DNA of 52,477 bases from a virus. The notes below the pieces were generated by a model, which was not told where the DNA came from, did not search any database, and saw only the letters and a list, made by a program, of their open reading frames with translations. Both the position numbers and the translations under genes were made by a program. Shown piece after piece: positions 25,372-34,520 of this stretch. Location of the stretch: positions 1 through 52,477 of IMG/VR virus record IMGVR_UViG_3300033182_000988; one strand, given 5' to 3'. Every line of letters begins with the position of its first letter. Position 1 is the first letter of the stretch.

Positions 25372-27617
25372 ATACAATCAATAACACTTGTAATACCAAC
25401 CAGAGTTCTTCTCGTACCAGAGGCAAGATTGTCCTTATTGGACAGTGGTTTGTATGCCATAATTGGTATCAAGGATGCTCCTCGTCCAGTGTCTGTATTT
25501 ATGGTGATCTCTGGATAGTCATCAAACTCAAAGTTAAATCCACTTGGAACTTGAATCTTAATAATTGATCCATTTGGAGTAGTCAATAATGGGAATTGAA
25601 CATCATTACCATTGATAGATGCAGTATCATTGTCACTATTATACCCGACCCCTGGTGCTTGAATGAATATATCATCTACAGTTCCTCTGACATTCTCATC
25701 AACAGATCCCTGAGTAGAACCAGCACAGTATCCAAATCCTGGATCAATGACTGCTACTTTATCAATAGATCCATCCTTCAATATCAATTTGACTCTTGCA
25801 CCAGTTCCATGTCCAGTGTTATCAATAACTGCGACTGATGTATCATTATCATATCCAGTTCCACCATTAACAATTTGTACCGAGAATATAGTTCCAAATT
25901 TAGAAACAATTGGTATCAATGATGCACCAGAACCATTACCAATGACTTCTATTTCTGGTGGAATACATTTATTATATGTGTATCCAAGTGGCATTGGGAT
26001 TATTTCACTCTGACTTGTTGGGTTATTGATCTTCTGATTACATGCATCAAAGACTGTATTATCAGTACCGAATAAAGTTGACGTTGCAACCGCACTTTCA
26101 ATAGATCCAAGTCCTTTATTAAGTTCCTCTGAAGAACTTCCTCCAGTTAAACCATCAACAGTAGTTAAGATACTATCAACTCTCATACCATTGTATTCTG
26201 GTATATTATTTTCTTCATCTGTGCCAAAGAAATTATCAATATCGTCTTCTATTGTCTGCCCAAACTGTGCAAGATCATTTGCAATATTATCAAAGACATC
26301 AACCTGATCTAGTTGCTTTTGCCAATCTGTAGCAGCAGTCTGAAGTGCAGCATTAGTTGATGAGATCCACTTACTTGGGGTGCTACACTTAAGGCCATCA
26401 CATCCAATAAAACTATAGATTGCAGTTGCAACGCTGCTTACTTGTCTTAATATATCTCTTACCTCTCCTATTCCACCCATCAACCATTCAAGTCCAGATA
26501 AGACAGGTGCTAATGCTTCTTCTAATAAATTAAATACCTTTGCAAAAATTGCAGACACAAACTGTTCCGCTGCACAGACTGGTCCGTTAATGATATTTCC
26601 AATTAAAGTTTCAAATAGATGAGTTAAGAACCCAATAATGTCTTGAATTAATTTTTCAAAGATACAAAATATCGTTGCCAGGGTTTGCATGAACCCCTTT
26701 TGTGCTGCAGGATCTGTTAAGTATGATGCTGGATTTTTTAAATTTGCAGTTCCCAACCATGTACTAAAAGTTACAGTTAGTTTTCCAATCAATCCATCTC
26801 TAATATTATTGATCACACTCTTGACCACAGATTGTGTTGTGCTTACAATCTTTTTGATCTTTGCTGGCATGTTTACCACTTTATTGAGAAGTGGATCTAC
26901 GAATGCACCAGCAGCAAAGTCTAGAGTATTTGTAAATGCAATGAAGTCTGTAAGTATTTGAGTTAGTTTTCCAATTGCATCATCGCCACAATTACTTGGA
27001 ATTATTTCAGTCTTAGTTGATTTTCTTTCAATTCCATCTTGTGCTGGACTTCCAGTTCCTCTTGGGTAACATACTGATGCTTCTGTTTTATTTGAACCAG
27101 GAGGAAGTGGATCTACTTTACCTTGATTTCCTTGATCAATTGGTTGGGTAGTAAGTTTTTTTATATTTGTTGGTTTACTTCCTCTATTACCTGTGAATGG
27201 TTGGAATCTAGAACTCTTCTCTTGCTTAAGTTCTTCATTAGTGAAACTATTTTCTACTTTTTCGTTACGATGAAGTAGACCCATGATGACAGGTTGTTGT
27301 GCCTCTTCTCCATCCATGAAGAATCCAACACAAGTTTCACCACCCTGAAGTGAAAGTACTTGCCCCTGACCACCTTGACCACTTCCACTTATGGGATCCA
27401 TCATCACATCTGCCCAAGGAAGATCTTCCTCCTTGAGCGTATTATCAAATGGATGATAGCCAATAATTCTAACTTTACATCTCTGACCTTTTTCGCCAGA
27501 TTGATCCATTACGGTGTTGATTGCTTTCCAGTAATCTGGATGTGCAACTCTTCCTATCCACCATACGAATCCATCTCTACCGAGAAGGTTAGATTTAAGT
27601 AAAGATTCTTCAATCAT
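25368..27617 (-). CDS. gp5: Baseplate hub protein gp5-like (OB-fold, no lysozyme domain)
   Basis: A 749-residue protein. Residues about 10-125 match the gp5 OB-fold: GFVWWIGRVAHPDY, then RCKVRIIGYHPFD, LPWADVMMDP, and the end VGFFMDGEEAQQPVIMGLL. T4 gp5 continues with a lysozyme domain, but none is seen here. Instead there is a Lys/Pro/Gln linker, a helical hydrophobic section (about 210-400, several long apolar helices), and GTGY-type repeats (IVNGGTGYDNDTSVAVI) near the C-terminus. Cell-wall cleavage may be delegated to the neighbouring M23 and lysozyme-like proteins. Its start overlaps the cp12 stop (TGATG). Confidence 0.85.
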   Translation of the reverse strand: MIEESLLKSNLLGRDGFVWWIGRVAHPDYWKAINTVMDQSGEKGQRCKVRIIGYHPFDNTLKEEDLPWADVMMDPISGSGQGGQGQVLSLQGGETCVGFFMDGEEAQQPVIMGLLHRNEKVENSFTNEELKQEKSSRFQPFTGNRGSKPTNIKKLTTQPIDQGNQGKVDPLPPGSNKTEASVCYPRGTGSPAQDGIERKSTKTEIIPSNCGDDAIGKLTQILTDFIAFTNTLDFAAGAFVDPLLNKVVNMPAKIKKIVSTTQSVVKSVINNIRDGLIGKLTVTFSTWLGTANLKNPASYLTDPAAQKGFMQTLATIFCIFEKLIQDIIGFLTHLFETLIGNIINGPVCAAEQFVSAIFAKVFNLLEEALAPVLSGLEWLMGGIGEVRDILRQVSSVATAIYSFIGCDGLKCSTPSKWISSTNAALQTAATDWQKQLDQVDVFDNIANDLAQFGQTIEDDIDNFFGTDEENNIPEYNGMRVDSILTTVDGLTGGSSSEELNKGLGSIESAVATSTLFGTDNTVFDACNQKINNPTSQSEIIPMPLGYTYNKCIPPEIEVIGNGSGASLIPIVSKFGTIFSVQIVNGGTGYDNDTSVAVIDNTGHGTGARVKLILKDGSIDKVAVIDPGFGYCAGSTQGSVDENVRGTVDDIFIQAPGVGYNSDNDTASINGNDVQFPLLTTPNGSIIKIQVPSGFNFEFDDYPEITINTDTGRGASLIPIMAYKPLSNKDNLASGTRRTLVGITSVIDCI

Positions 27618-27829
27618 CAGTCGTCATATACTAAACATTCTGGTGCTTCTGGATTTGCATCACAATAAAGTTCTAATGCTGTAGGATCATGAGAATCTTC
27701 TGGATGATGCTCTTTGTATGATTCTAATGCCTTCAACTCTTCTTGAGTATGACGACGCATCTGTGGTGAGATTGTAGAGTCGTCTAAAATTTCTTTGTCT
27801 TTCTCAATGTGCTTGTCAATGTTTTCCAT
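27617..27829 (-). CDS. cp12: CP12-like Calvin cycle inhibitor
   Basis: A 70-residue protein. The C-terminal motif LELYCDANPEAPECLVYDD is the CP12 signature, with two cysteines nine residues apart and a YDD end, which binds and inhibits GAPDH. The N-terminal cysteine pair of canonical CP12 (PRK binding) is missing, as is the AWDxVEE core, replaced by EELKALESYKEHHPED. Phage CP12 with TalC is thought to slow the Calvin cycle and favour the pentose phosphate pathway. A good ribosome site (AAGGAG) precedes the ATG. It lies inside the hub operon, between gp5 and the gp27-like gene. Confidence 0.9.
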   Translation of the reverse strand: MENIDKHIEKDKEILDDSTISPQMRRHTQEELKALESYKEHHPEDSHDPTALELYCDANPEAPECLVYDD

Positions 27830-27837
27830 GTTTCTCC

Positions 27838-29127
27838 TTATTGATTTGGTCCGTAAAGTCCATAGGAATCTCTCATCAGTTTGAGAGATGTTGTGTTTTG
27901 TTGAGCGGAAAAATGATGTCTCAACTCCCTTATAACATAATTGCCACTTGTTTCTGAATCAACTTCTCTTGTTTTTCCAGAATTCATTTCGGGAAATTCA
28001 CAATAGATTATATCTCCTACTTTTAGATTTATGTTACATGGTATAAGAATATTTAGTGCCTGTGTGAACAGCAAATTATATCTAGAGTATGCTTTTGCCT
28101 GATCTGAAATATCTCTTCCCGACTGTGCAGTTCCGCCAGCAGGTGCCAATATACCATGATCAGAAGTTCTAACCATAATTCTGGAAAATGATTTTCCTAG
28201 TCCCTCAGATACAGCAATACTTTCTTGGTTGCCAAGTTGAGAAGCATTTTTAATTTCATCTTGAAGATAGTAGTTATAGATTGAGAATGTATGATTCTCT
28301 CTATTATAGAAGTATGTTTTGTTGGCATACATTCCAACACGTAATGCTTTTCTCAGGTCAATATTTTTCTCAAAGAAGTAATTCAAAATTGAGAAATTGT
28401 TTTCAATGTTTCCCGCTTCAATTACCTTACCATTATACTTGTAACTATACTTACTTTCTGTCTTTGTTACAATTTTGTCAATACTTCTAAAGTTGAATCC
28501 ATCCTTGTTCTCATAGAACAAGAATCCTGCAGTTCCTTTCGCAAGGCCTTGTTCTGTTTTATCTGCGCCATCAGTTCCAGTTTTCTTTGTGGCAGTAGAT
28601 ATAGACTTTGGTCCTAACCATTGCAAAACATGCAAAGGTTTCTTCATGTTACCAATGAAACTAAAAGTATTTGATGTTTCTTCTATGTTCTCAGACTTGA
28701 AGTTGGTCGTCTTTAAATCCTCTTTCAGGATCTTTGTTACAGTTTGATTTACTTTTCCCGAATATTTGGTGGCACATCTTGCAGTCTCATTTGTGAGAAA
28801 CTCTCTAGATACCAAATGCAAGGTAAAGTTCTCTGCTGTTTTCTCTGCTTCAAGTCCACTCACTTTGTAGACATACATCTGGTCAACAGCAAATTCTCCT
28901 GATGCAGTCTCTGCTTCTAGGAATAATCTTTCGCCTCCACGAATAGGAAGTCCATTAAACAATCCATATGCATTTGTGATTTGCATTGTCATTGTCACAC
29001 ATGGTTCCAGAATATCTTCAAAATAATCTACCGACAATACAGCATTAGAAATATCAAATGCATTGCCCCCATCAAGAGATTGTAAGACAACCGATCTATA
29101 TTGTAAACCCGATACTGCTTCTGCCAT
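27838..29127 (-). CDS. Baseplate hub protein, gp27 / gpD-like
   Basis: A 429-residue protein with a beta-rich start (YRSVVLQSLDGGNAFDISNA, SVDYFEDILEPCVTMTMQI) and the phrases VYKVSGLEAEKTAENFTLHL and VGDIIYCEFPEM. It ends with ELRHHFSAQQNTTSLKLMRD. This layout is that of hub proteins of the late-control gpD/gp27 superfamily, which form the trimeric torus holding gp5. T4 gp27 has a similar length (391). The assignment is by fold features and by its place next to gp5, not by strong sequence identity. Confidence 0.65.
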   Translation of the reverse strand: MAEAVSGLQYRSVVLQSLDGGNAFDISNAVLSVDYFEDILEPCVTMTMQITNAYGLFNGLPIRGGERLFLEAETASGEFAVDQMYVYKVSGLEAEKTAENFTLHLVSREFLTNETARCATKYSGKVNQTVTKILKEDLKTTNFKSENIEETSNTFSFIGNMKKPLHVLQWLGPKSISTATKKTGTDGADKTEQGLAKGTAGFLFYENKDGFNFRSIDKIVTKTESKYSYKYNGKVIEAGNIENNFSILNYFFEKNIDLRKALRVGMYANKTYFYNRENHTFSIYNYYLQDEIKNASQLGNQESIAVSEGLGKSFSRIMVRTSDHGILAPAGGTAQSGRDISDQAKAYSRYNLLFTQALNILIPCNINLKVGDIIYCEFPEMNSGKTREVDSETSGNYVIRELRHHFSAQQNTTSLKLMRDSYGLYGPNQ

Positions 29128-30992
29128 TACGTTGAAGAAAGTTTAGTTAATAGGAGAGTATTCCACAAACTATTTAATAGGACAACTTCAGGTATTGATG
29201 CTACAGCAACACCTCCACCACCTCCACCCATTGGGATTGGGATTGGGATTTGTTGTGGTATTACTTGTGGTCCTCCACCTTGTCCTTGTGTGATAATTAC
29301 TGTTTGCTGTCTTCCTGATGATTGTGACGCTGGTACTCGTGCTTGTGCTTGTGCTTGTGCTTCTGGTGGTTGTACTTTTGTTCTTACTGCAGATTCTGTT
29401 TTTTCTCCTGGTTTAGATTTGGCAGTAAAGAATGGATCGCTGAATTTATATGCACTAAGAGGATCAAAGCGACCTGTTATTTGCGCTCCATTCCATCCAG
29501 TCCCAGTTTCCCAATGTAGGTGTGGACCAGATGTTCTTCCAGTCATTCCAACTTTTCCAATAATATCTCCCTTCTTGACTGGACCACCTCGTTTATACCC
29601 TTCTTGCATATGACCATAAAGATGATGAATACCTTTGTCATCCCTAAAGACTAAGAAATTTCCCCATCCGCTTTCATAATCAGAGTCTACAACTTCACCA
29701 TCGGAAATAGCACGAAGAGGAGTTCCTTGTGCTGCTGCAATATCTTCTCCTTTATGCATTCTATCTCCACGCATTTGCCCATAAGATCCCTTAGGAGTTA
29801 AGGTTATCCCAGTATCAGGATCGGTATACTCGTATCCACCACCTTCTTTTGGTGCTCCATATAATGAGTGCTGAAGATTGAAACTGGGACTATAAGTTAA
29901 AGGTCCTTCTTTTTTATCGGATGTTCTTCCTTGAGCAAAAGTCAAAAGACCATCAACCGCCTCACCAAATGTTTTGAGTAAAGAAGAAAATTCTTTTTCG
30001 TTCTTTATATCTCTTTTTTCATTTTCTTTGATTTGATCTATTTTTTTGTCAGCACCTGTGAGTTTATCTGCAACACCACTCAATAAACTTGATCCTGCTA
30101 TTCCACCAATAAGTGCAGAAGCACCAACTGCCAATGCATAGACTACTCTAGAACCAGGAACAGGAGTAACTATGAGTGGGGATAGTGCAGCTGCAGTTCC
30201 CTTTGCAGCAGCGATCCCTGCTGCAGCACCTGCCCACCCACCAACTCCTCCAGCAACTGCCCCACTAATTGCTTGAGTTTGTGTCTGCCCTTCCGATAAT
30301 CTACTTCCATAATCATATGCAGCAAGACCAGCACTTAATAGTCCACCTCTAAGTCCAATCCCTCCAGGTTTTCCTCTGGGGACATTTGTGCCACCACCAA
30401 CTTGTGGTTTACCACCTCCAAATCCTGGAAGTTTAAATCCTTGCCCCTTTAATGCTCCTTGTGCATTAAATCCACCCTTTGTGAAAAGTCCAGATGCACC
30501 AATATGACCTCTTCTGAAAAGTCTAAGGCGATCACCTAAATTTGATTTACCAGAAATATACCTAGAGAAAGAATCATTAAGTCTACTCAGACTCTTAGGA
30601 TTTAATTTTGGTATTTTTATCCCACCACCGTTGGTTGACTTTGGTTTGGGTTTACCTTTCGGTGGTTTTGCTCTCCTAATGAATGGGATATCTGGTCCAC
30701 CAAGACTAGGAAGAAACATGCCTGGGATCCCACCAAGCAATCCAAGTAGTCCGCCAAGACCACCGCCTCCTCCTCTGTCCATCTCAAGAACTAGTTTTTC
30801 TAGTTTCTTGATTTCTTTCTTTGATGGAATCTTTATCTTCTCTAGATCTTTTGTACTAGAGTCTATCCATTTGATAAATTTCTTGTACTCGGACTTCTTA
30901 TCAAAGTCTAGCGCCTTAACCATTCTGGTTTGAGGCGAAGCTACAATATTATTTGCTGAATTTTTGAGTGGAGACTTTATGAGAGTAACCAT
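29127..30992 (-). CDS. Tail protein with M23 peptidase domain
   Basis: A 621-residue protein. The N-terminal third is basic and Gly-rich (GGGGGLGGLLGLLGG) with a hydrophobic Ala/Gly segment around 230-300. Residues about 395-525 form a complete M23 (LytM-type) metallopeptidase. It has the zinc motif HKGED (HxxxD), the phrase HHLYGHMQEGY, and HLHWETGTG (HxH). Such enzymes cut peptide cross-bridges in peptidoglycan. The C-terminus is a Gln/Pro/Gly-rich tail. It sits between the gp27-like hub gene and a lysozyme-like gene, so it is likely a virion-borne enzyme used during DNA injection. Confidence 0.85.
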   Translation of the reverse strand: MVTLIKSPLKNSANNIVASPQTRMVKALDFDKKSEYKKFIKWIDSSTKDLEKIKIPSKKEIKKLEKLVLEMDRGGGGGLGGLLGLLGGIPGMFLPSLGGPDIPFIRRAKPPKGKPKPKSTNGGGIKIPKLNPKSLSRLNDSFSRYISGKSNLGDRLRLFRRGHIGASGLFTKGGFNAQGALKGQGFKLPGFGGGKPQVGGGTNVPRGKPGGIGLRGGLLSAGLAAYDYGSRLSEGQTQTQAISGAVAGGVGGWAGAAAGIAAAKGTAAALSPLIVTPVPGSRVVYALAVGASALIGGIAGSSLLSGVADKLTGADKKIDQIKENEKRDIKNEKEFSSLLKTFGEAVDGLLTFAQGRTSDKKEGPLTYSPSFNLQHSLYGAPKEGGGYEYTDPDTGITLTPKGSYGQMRGDRMHKGEDIAAAQGTPLRAISDGEVVDSDYESGWGNFLVFRDDKGIHHLYGHMQEGYKRGGPVKKGDIIGKVGMTGRTSGPHLHWETGTGWNGAQITGRFDPLSAYKFSDPFFTAKSKPGEKTESAVRTKVQPPEAQAQAQARVPASQSSGRQQTVIITQGQGGGPQVIPQQIPIPIPMGGGGGGVAVASIPEVVLLNSLWNTLLLTKLSST

Positions 30993-30997
30993 ATCCC

Positions 30998-32689
30998 CTA
31001 TGCCTCAACAATATTGTACAACATCTTTGCACTCAATCCAGCATAACTATCAAAATTATTAGAAGGTAAGAATGCAATTGATGGTCCTTTAGTTTGAGCA
31101 GGTATTGATGATACTCCTCCAGTTGAAGGTGCTGCCTGAACTCCACCAGAATCACCAGGTATTTGTATTACTGATACTTCTGCACCTGGGCGAGATTCTC
31201 CTGGCGTTCTTACTCCATTTGGGTCTGGATTAATTCCATACATCCCCTGAACCGTATTATACCAATCTCTTGATCTTTGTAATGGTATACTTTGGTTATA
31301 AACGAAATACTTATCTTTGAATAGTTGCCTTACCCTGTCTTTTTCAGCATCAGTTAGAGTTTGTTTCTGAAGAAGATCAAGCAATTCAGTATGACCTCTT
31401 GCTTGGATCTCTTTAATCATTGCAGCAGCATTTGCTTTAATTCCTTCGTCGCCGCTTGCTTTTAATCCTGCTTCGGTTGGATCAATTCCTCTTGCTTTTA
31501 ATTCATCCAGTAATACTTTTTCTCTCCCACCCTGCCAACTTACTGCTCCATATGCCTTCACTCCATTATCCATATGAGTTCCCAGAATAAGATCTCTTCT
31601 TAGACTATTCTCTCTTCCAATTTCTGCGGTAGCAAGTTTTGCACCTTCTTCGGAAAGGCCTTGTGCTTTAAATTCCCCAGTAAGTAAATTTGCAACCTCT
31701 TTTTGGGAAGCACTGGTTGGTGCTGCATTTGATGGACTGGTAGGAATTAATCCAGTTTGAGGTACTACTGGTGAATCATCTTGTCCATCTTGTTTTGTCT
31801 TTCCACCAGACAGCAATAGATCTACTGCTTGTTTAAACTTATTAATAATTTTTTCAAATGTGGTTGTATTTTTTTCACGAGTATCTGTAGTTTGTGATTC
31901 TTCTTTTCTCTGAATATCAAAGTCTGCTTCTTGTGCATTTACTTTATTCATAAAGGAAGATCCAAGTCCAAGGACACCAAGAACTCCTAAACCACCTAGG
32001 GTCATCCTAGGTAAAACTTTCATTGCTGTTCCACCTAATCCGATTCTAGAAAATAGAGAAATTATTCCCCCAATAACAGATCCTACTAATTTTAGAACAC
32101 CACCAATAAGACCTGCAATTAAACCTAAGGCACCACCACCGCCGCCGACAGCAGAGATGGATGGGATATCTTTTAACTGCTTAGCAATTCTATTGATTGT
32201 GATTCGTAAAAACTTAGCAATCTCAAAAGTTTCTGTCAGAGAATTTCTAAGTCTTTGTACACTCTTTCTTAATCTTCTTTCTGTTTTCTTAGATCCAAAG
32301 AAGTCTAAGATATCATACCCAGTTGCTCTACCATAACTTTTAGTATTTGAAATATTATTAATTACTGAACCAAGATTATTCTGACTAGGTGGAGATATAT
32401 TATTTCTTTGGAAACTGACAATATTATTCCTAGCACCAGATACTATAGATGCACCTGGTTTAGATCCACCTGATATAAAATTAACTGCCGCCGCTAATGG
32501 ATCACCCTGTTCTTTTATTATTTTATCACTATAATCTTTTGGTGAAAGATTTGAAGATAAAGGTTTTGGTTTATAAAATTTTCTAGTGGAGGGCAAAATT
32601 GTTTTAAGTCCTTTAAGTCCCGTAGATCCCTTAGGTCCAGTATCCCTAAAGGTTCTTTTATACTTTATAATGGGACGTTTTTTATCCAT
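30998..32689 (-). CDS. Tail-associated lysozyme-like protein
   Basis: A 563-residue protein. The N-terminal half is basic and then helical, with two apolar Gly-rich stretches (GLIAGLIGGVLKLVGSVIGG, near residue 195) that may be membrane-active. Residues about 325-485 resemble a phage-tail lysozyme domain: GLSEEGAKLATAEIGRENS, then KAYGAVSWQGGREKVLLDEL. A glutamate in EIGREN is the best candidate catalytic residue, but this is by eye. It overlaps the small gene at 32682 by 8 bases. With the M23 protein beside it, the hub carries two potential wall-cutting activities. Confidence 0.65.
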   Translation of the reverse strand: MDKKRPIIKYKRTFRDTGPKGSTGLKGLKTILPSTRKFYKPKPLSSNLSPKDYSDKIIKEQGDPLAAAVNFISGGSKPGASIVSGARNNIVSFQRNNISPPSQNNLGSVINNISNTKSYGRATGYDILDFFGSKKTERRLRKSVQRLRNSLTETFEIAKFLRITINRIAKQLKDIPSISAVGGGGGALGLIAGLIGGVLKLVGSVIGGIISLFSRIGLGGTAMKVLPRMTLGGLGVLGVLGLGSSFMNKVNAQEADFDIQRKEESQTTDTREKNTTTFEKIINKFKQAVDLLLSGGKTKQDGQDDSPVVPQTGLIPTSPSNAAPTSASQKEVANLLTGEFKAQGLSEEGAKLATAEIGRENSLRRDLILGTHMDNGVKAYGAVSWQGGREKVLLDELKARGIDPTEAGLKASGDEGIKANAAAMIKEIQARGHTELLDLLQKQTLTDAEKDRVRQLFKDKYFVYNQSIPLQRSRDWYNTVQGMYGINPDPNGVRTPGESRPGAEVSVIQIPGDSGGVQAAPSTGGVSSIPAQTKGPSIAFLPSNNFDSYAGLSAKMLYNIVEA

Positions 32690-32861
32690 TTACCGCCTGT
32701 TGTGCTTTTAGATTTTCCTCTTCAATATGTTGATTCAGAAGTGCAAGATAGATATCTCGCTCCCAAGGCATCATGTTTTCAATCTCTGTCAAACTGTATT
32801 TATGATGCTGCATCAAGGCAAAATTAAGTTTATAGAATGACTCAAGGTCAATATGAGCCAT
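32682..32861 (-). CDS. Small gene after gp26; probable -1 frameshift extension (tail assembly chaperone)
   Basis: From ATG 32861 the frame encodes about 59 residues: MAHIDLESFYKLNFALMQHH, then YSLTEIENMMPWERDIYLAL. The MPWERDIY phrase is typical of the second reading frame of tail assembly chaperone pairs. Its frame is continuous with gp26 shifted by -1 through TTTTTTC at 32870-32876. It can therefore be made as a C-terminal extension of gp26, or by re-initiation at this ATG, 2 bases after the gp26 stop. Such a split is the rule for tail assembly chaperones of many tailed phages (lambda G/GT). Confidence 0.7.
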   Translation of the reverse strand: MAHIDLESFYKLNFALMQHHKYSLTEIENMMPWERDIYLALLNQHIEEENLKAQQAVNG

Positions 32862-32863
32862 GA

Positions 32864-33589
32864 TCAACCGAAAAAACTTGACAGTCCCTCCAGCGTCACT
32901 TCACTTTCAACTTCGGTATTTGGATTGGTAACCTTAAACGTATGAGAAAGTTTTGGCATGGTAGCAAAGAACTCTTCAATTTGTTTAAACTGACTTGAGT
33001 TCAATCCATCTAACCAAGACATCAATTCTTTCTTGGTGCAATCTGCAGCAGACCAGCACTCATCTGCATCAAAGATCATATCAATACATGATGCAATAAT
33101 TTCAAATGACTTCTCAAGTGAAGATTCATCATCCGTATTGAAATCAAAGTTGTTCTGAATGAATTGATTCAGAGATGGATACTTCATACGCAATGTGAGT
33201 TTACCATCAAGATTAATATCTGTAGTATGATTTAGATCTTTCTGTACAGAAATCTCATCAATGTAAACCTTGACTGGAACTGTAGTCTCCCCATCATCAG
33301 GGCAAGTTACAACCAGATCAATTGCTTCTCCAACTGACTTGCCACGAACATTTAAGAAGACATATTCAATGTCAAATGTAGGAAGTTCTTCTACTTTAAC
33401 TCCTCTTGTTTGAATGCAATCCTTCAGCGTTGTTTTGATTGCACTTGTAATTTGATCTACATTCTCACTCTCTAGTGCAAGAATCAGAATCTTTTCTTCT
33501 CTGACTAAAAATGGTCTGTATTTAATCTTCTTTCCAGTTGAAGGTAATTCCAACTCATATGTTGGTGTGGAGATCTTTGGTAAAGGCAT
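32864..33589 (-). CDS. gp26: Baseplate hub assembly protein gp26-like
   Basis: A 241-residue protein starting MPLPKISTPTYELELPSTG, the family pattern of T4 gp26-type baseplate proteins (PSTGKKIKYRPFLVREEK). The middle contains ECWSAADCTKKELMSWLDGL and the C-terminus LEGLSSFFG. It is needed for assembly of the hub. A late-type box is at 33618-33624 and GGATATT precedes the ATG. The final codons AGT TTT TTC hold a slippery heptamer, so a longer gp26 fusion with the next gene is likely. T4 gp26 has a comparable length (208). Confidence 0.8.
   Translation of the reverse strand: MPLPKISTPTYELELPSTGKKIKYRPFLVREEKILILALESENVDQITSAIKTTLKDCIQTRGVKVEELPTFDIEYVFLNVRGKSVGEAIDLVVTCPDDGETTVPVKVYIDEISVQKDLNHTTDINLDGKLTLRMKYPSLNQFIQNNFDFNTDDESSLEKSFEIIASCIDMIFDADECWSAADCTKKELMSWLDGLNSSQFKQIEEFFATMPKLSHTFKVTNPNTEVESEVTLEGLSSFFG
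32870..32876 (-). promoter_or_regulatory. Slippery heptamer for -1 frameshift
   Basis: The minus strand reads T TTT TTC in the gp26 frame (codons TTT TTC), a canonical X XXY YYZ slippery site, two codons before the gp26 stop. A -1 slip gives TTT TTT CGG TTG ATC ATG and joins the small frame downstream. Confidence 0.65.
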
Positions 33590-33617
33590 AATATCCTATA
33601 GAGTTTTCAGGTATGAT

Positions 33618-33624
33618 TATTTAG
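33618..33624 (-). promoter_or_regulatory. Late-type promoter box for gp26
   Basis: CTAAATA on the minus strand, about 29 bases upstream of the gp26 ATG. It overlaps the stop of the gp54-like gene. Confidence 0.5.
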
Positions 33625-34520
33625 TTCATTGGTGAAGGTGGTCCTGCTATTTCTGCAGTAGCAGGAGTTCCACCCTGTTCTCTAATTCTATTTTGAGATC
33701 TGATTATCATTTCTCTAATTTCACTAACAGAATCAGTGATAGATTGTGGACTAGGTTGTTCTGGATTCGCCTTGTTTGTTGTGGGTGTTCCGTTAGGAGT
33801 TGTAGTTTGTTTATCAAATCCAGTTTTCTCTACAATATATCTACTATAATTAAATGAAGCAGTAACTTTTGTGATAGTGCTAGACTCATAAGAAAATGGA
33901 AGGGCAACAATATTCATTGGGAATGCATCAATGAATGTATACTTGACTAATGGTTGTGATCTAAAACCAGAATTAGAAACATTTGGATTTGCCAGGAAGT
34001 TTCTTTCAAACTTAACTACTGATATAGGTCTCTTATAATCATTTGGATATTTCATTCTGTAAAAATTATTACGCTCACTGAATCCAGTTTGACCACCACT
34101 AGATCCTTGGTACTCACCGCCAGTTCCTGAATAAATCGGGTCAATATAATTCATCCATTCTTCCAAAAGACGAAGTGAATTGTAATCCTTGTCAACATAA
34201 AAAGTCAAATCAAAGTCTGTATAAATTCTTCTCGTTGCAAATCTTTCAATAACTCCTTGGCGACTACCACTTTCTTCACTCATGTCAAATGATGATCCAG
34301 GAAGAGTCACATCAGAGCAGAGTAAATTATATGACTCTAGTGACTCTTTTTTATTAAGTAATCCAGAAGATGTTAAGTGCGTATAGACACCACCCTTTTC
34401 TTTATCTTTACTTGGTGCCAAATTCAAATTCACCATGAATTGAGATGTCTGAGACAGTTTTCCGATAAGAGCGGAAACATCAGACATCTTTTTATAATAG
34501 AGTTCGGCGGACTCTGACAT
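33621..34520 (-). CDS. gp54: Baseplate tail-tube initiator gp54-like
   Basis: A 299-residue protein. Residues about 95-130 (RIYTDFDLTFYVDKDYNSLR, then WMNYIDPIYSG) match the tail-tube fold as in T4 gp54 (its FRMDSEACNYRAMQDWVNSV region). Near the C-terminus is FPMNIVALPFSYESSTITKV, the typical end of tube-like domains. After it comes a Pro/Thr/Gln-rich tail. T4 gp54 is 320 residues. It caps the baseplate and starts the tail tube. It is the first gene of the leftward operon, divergent from gp4. Confidence 0.75.
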   Translation of the reverse strand: MSESAELYYKKMSDVSALIGKLSQTSQFMVNLNLAPSKDKEKGGVYTHLTSSGLLNKKESLESYNLLCSDVTLPGSSFDMSEESGSRQGVIERFATRRIYTDFDLTFYVDKDYNSLRLLEEWMNYIDPIYSGTGGEYQGSSGGQTGFSERNNFYRMKYPNDYKRPISVVKFERNFLANPNVSNSGFRSQPLVKYTFIDAFPMNIVALPFSYESSTITKVTASFNYSRYIVEKTGFDKQTTTPNGTPTTNKANPEQPSPQSITDSVSEIREMIIRSQNRIREQGGTPATAEIAGPPSPMN

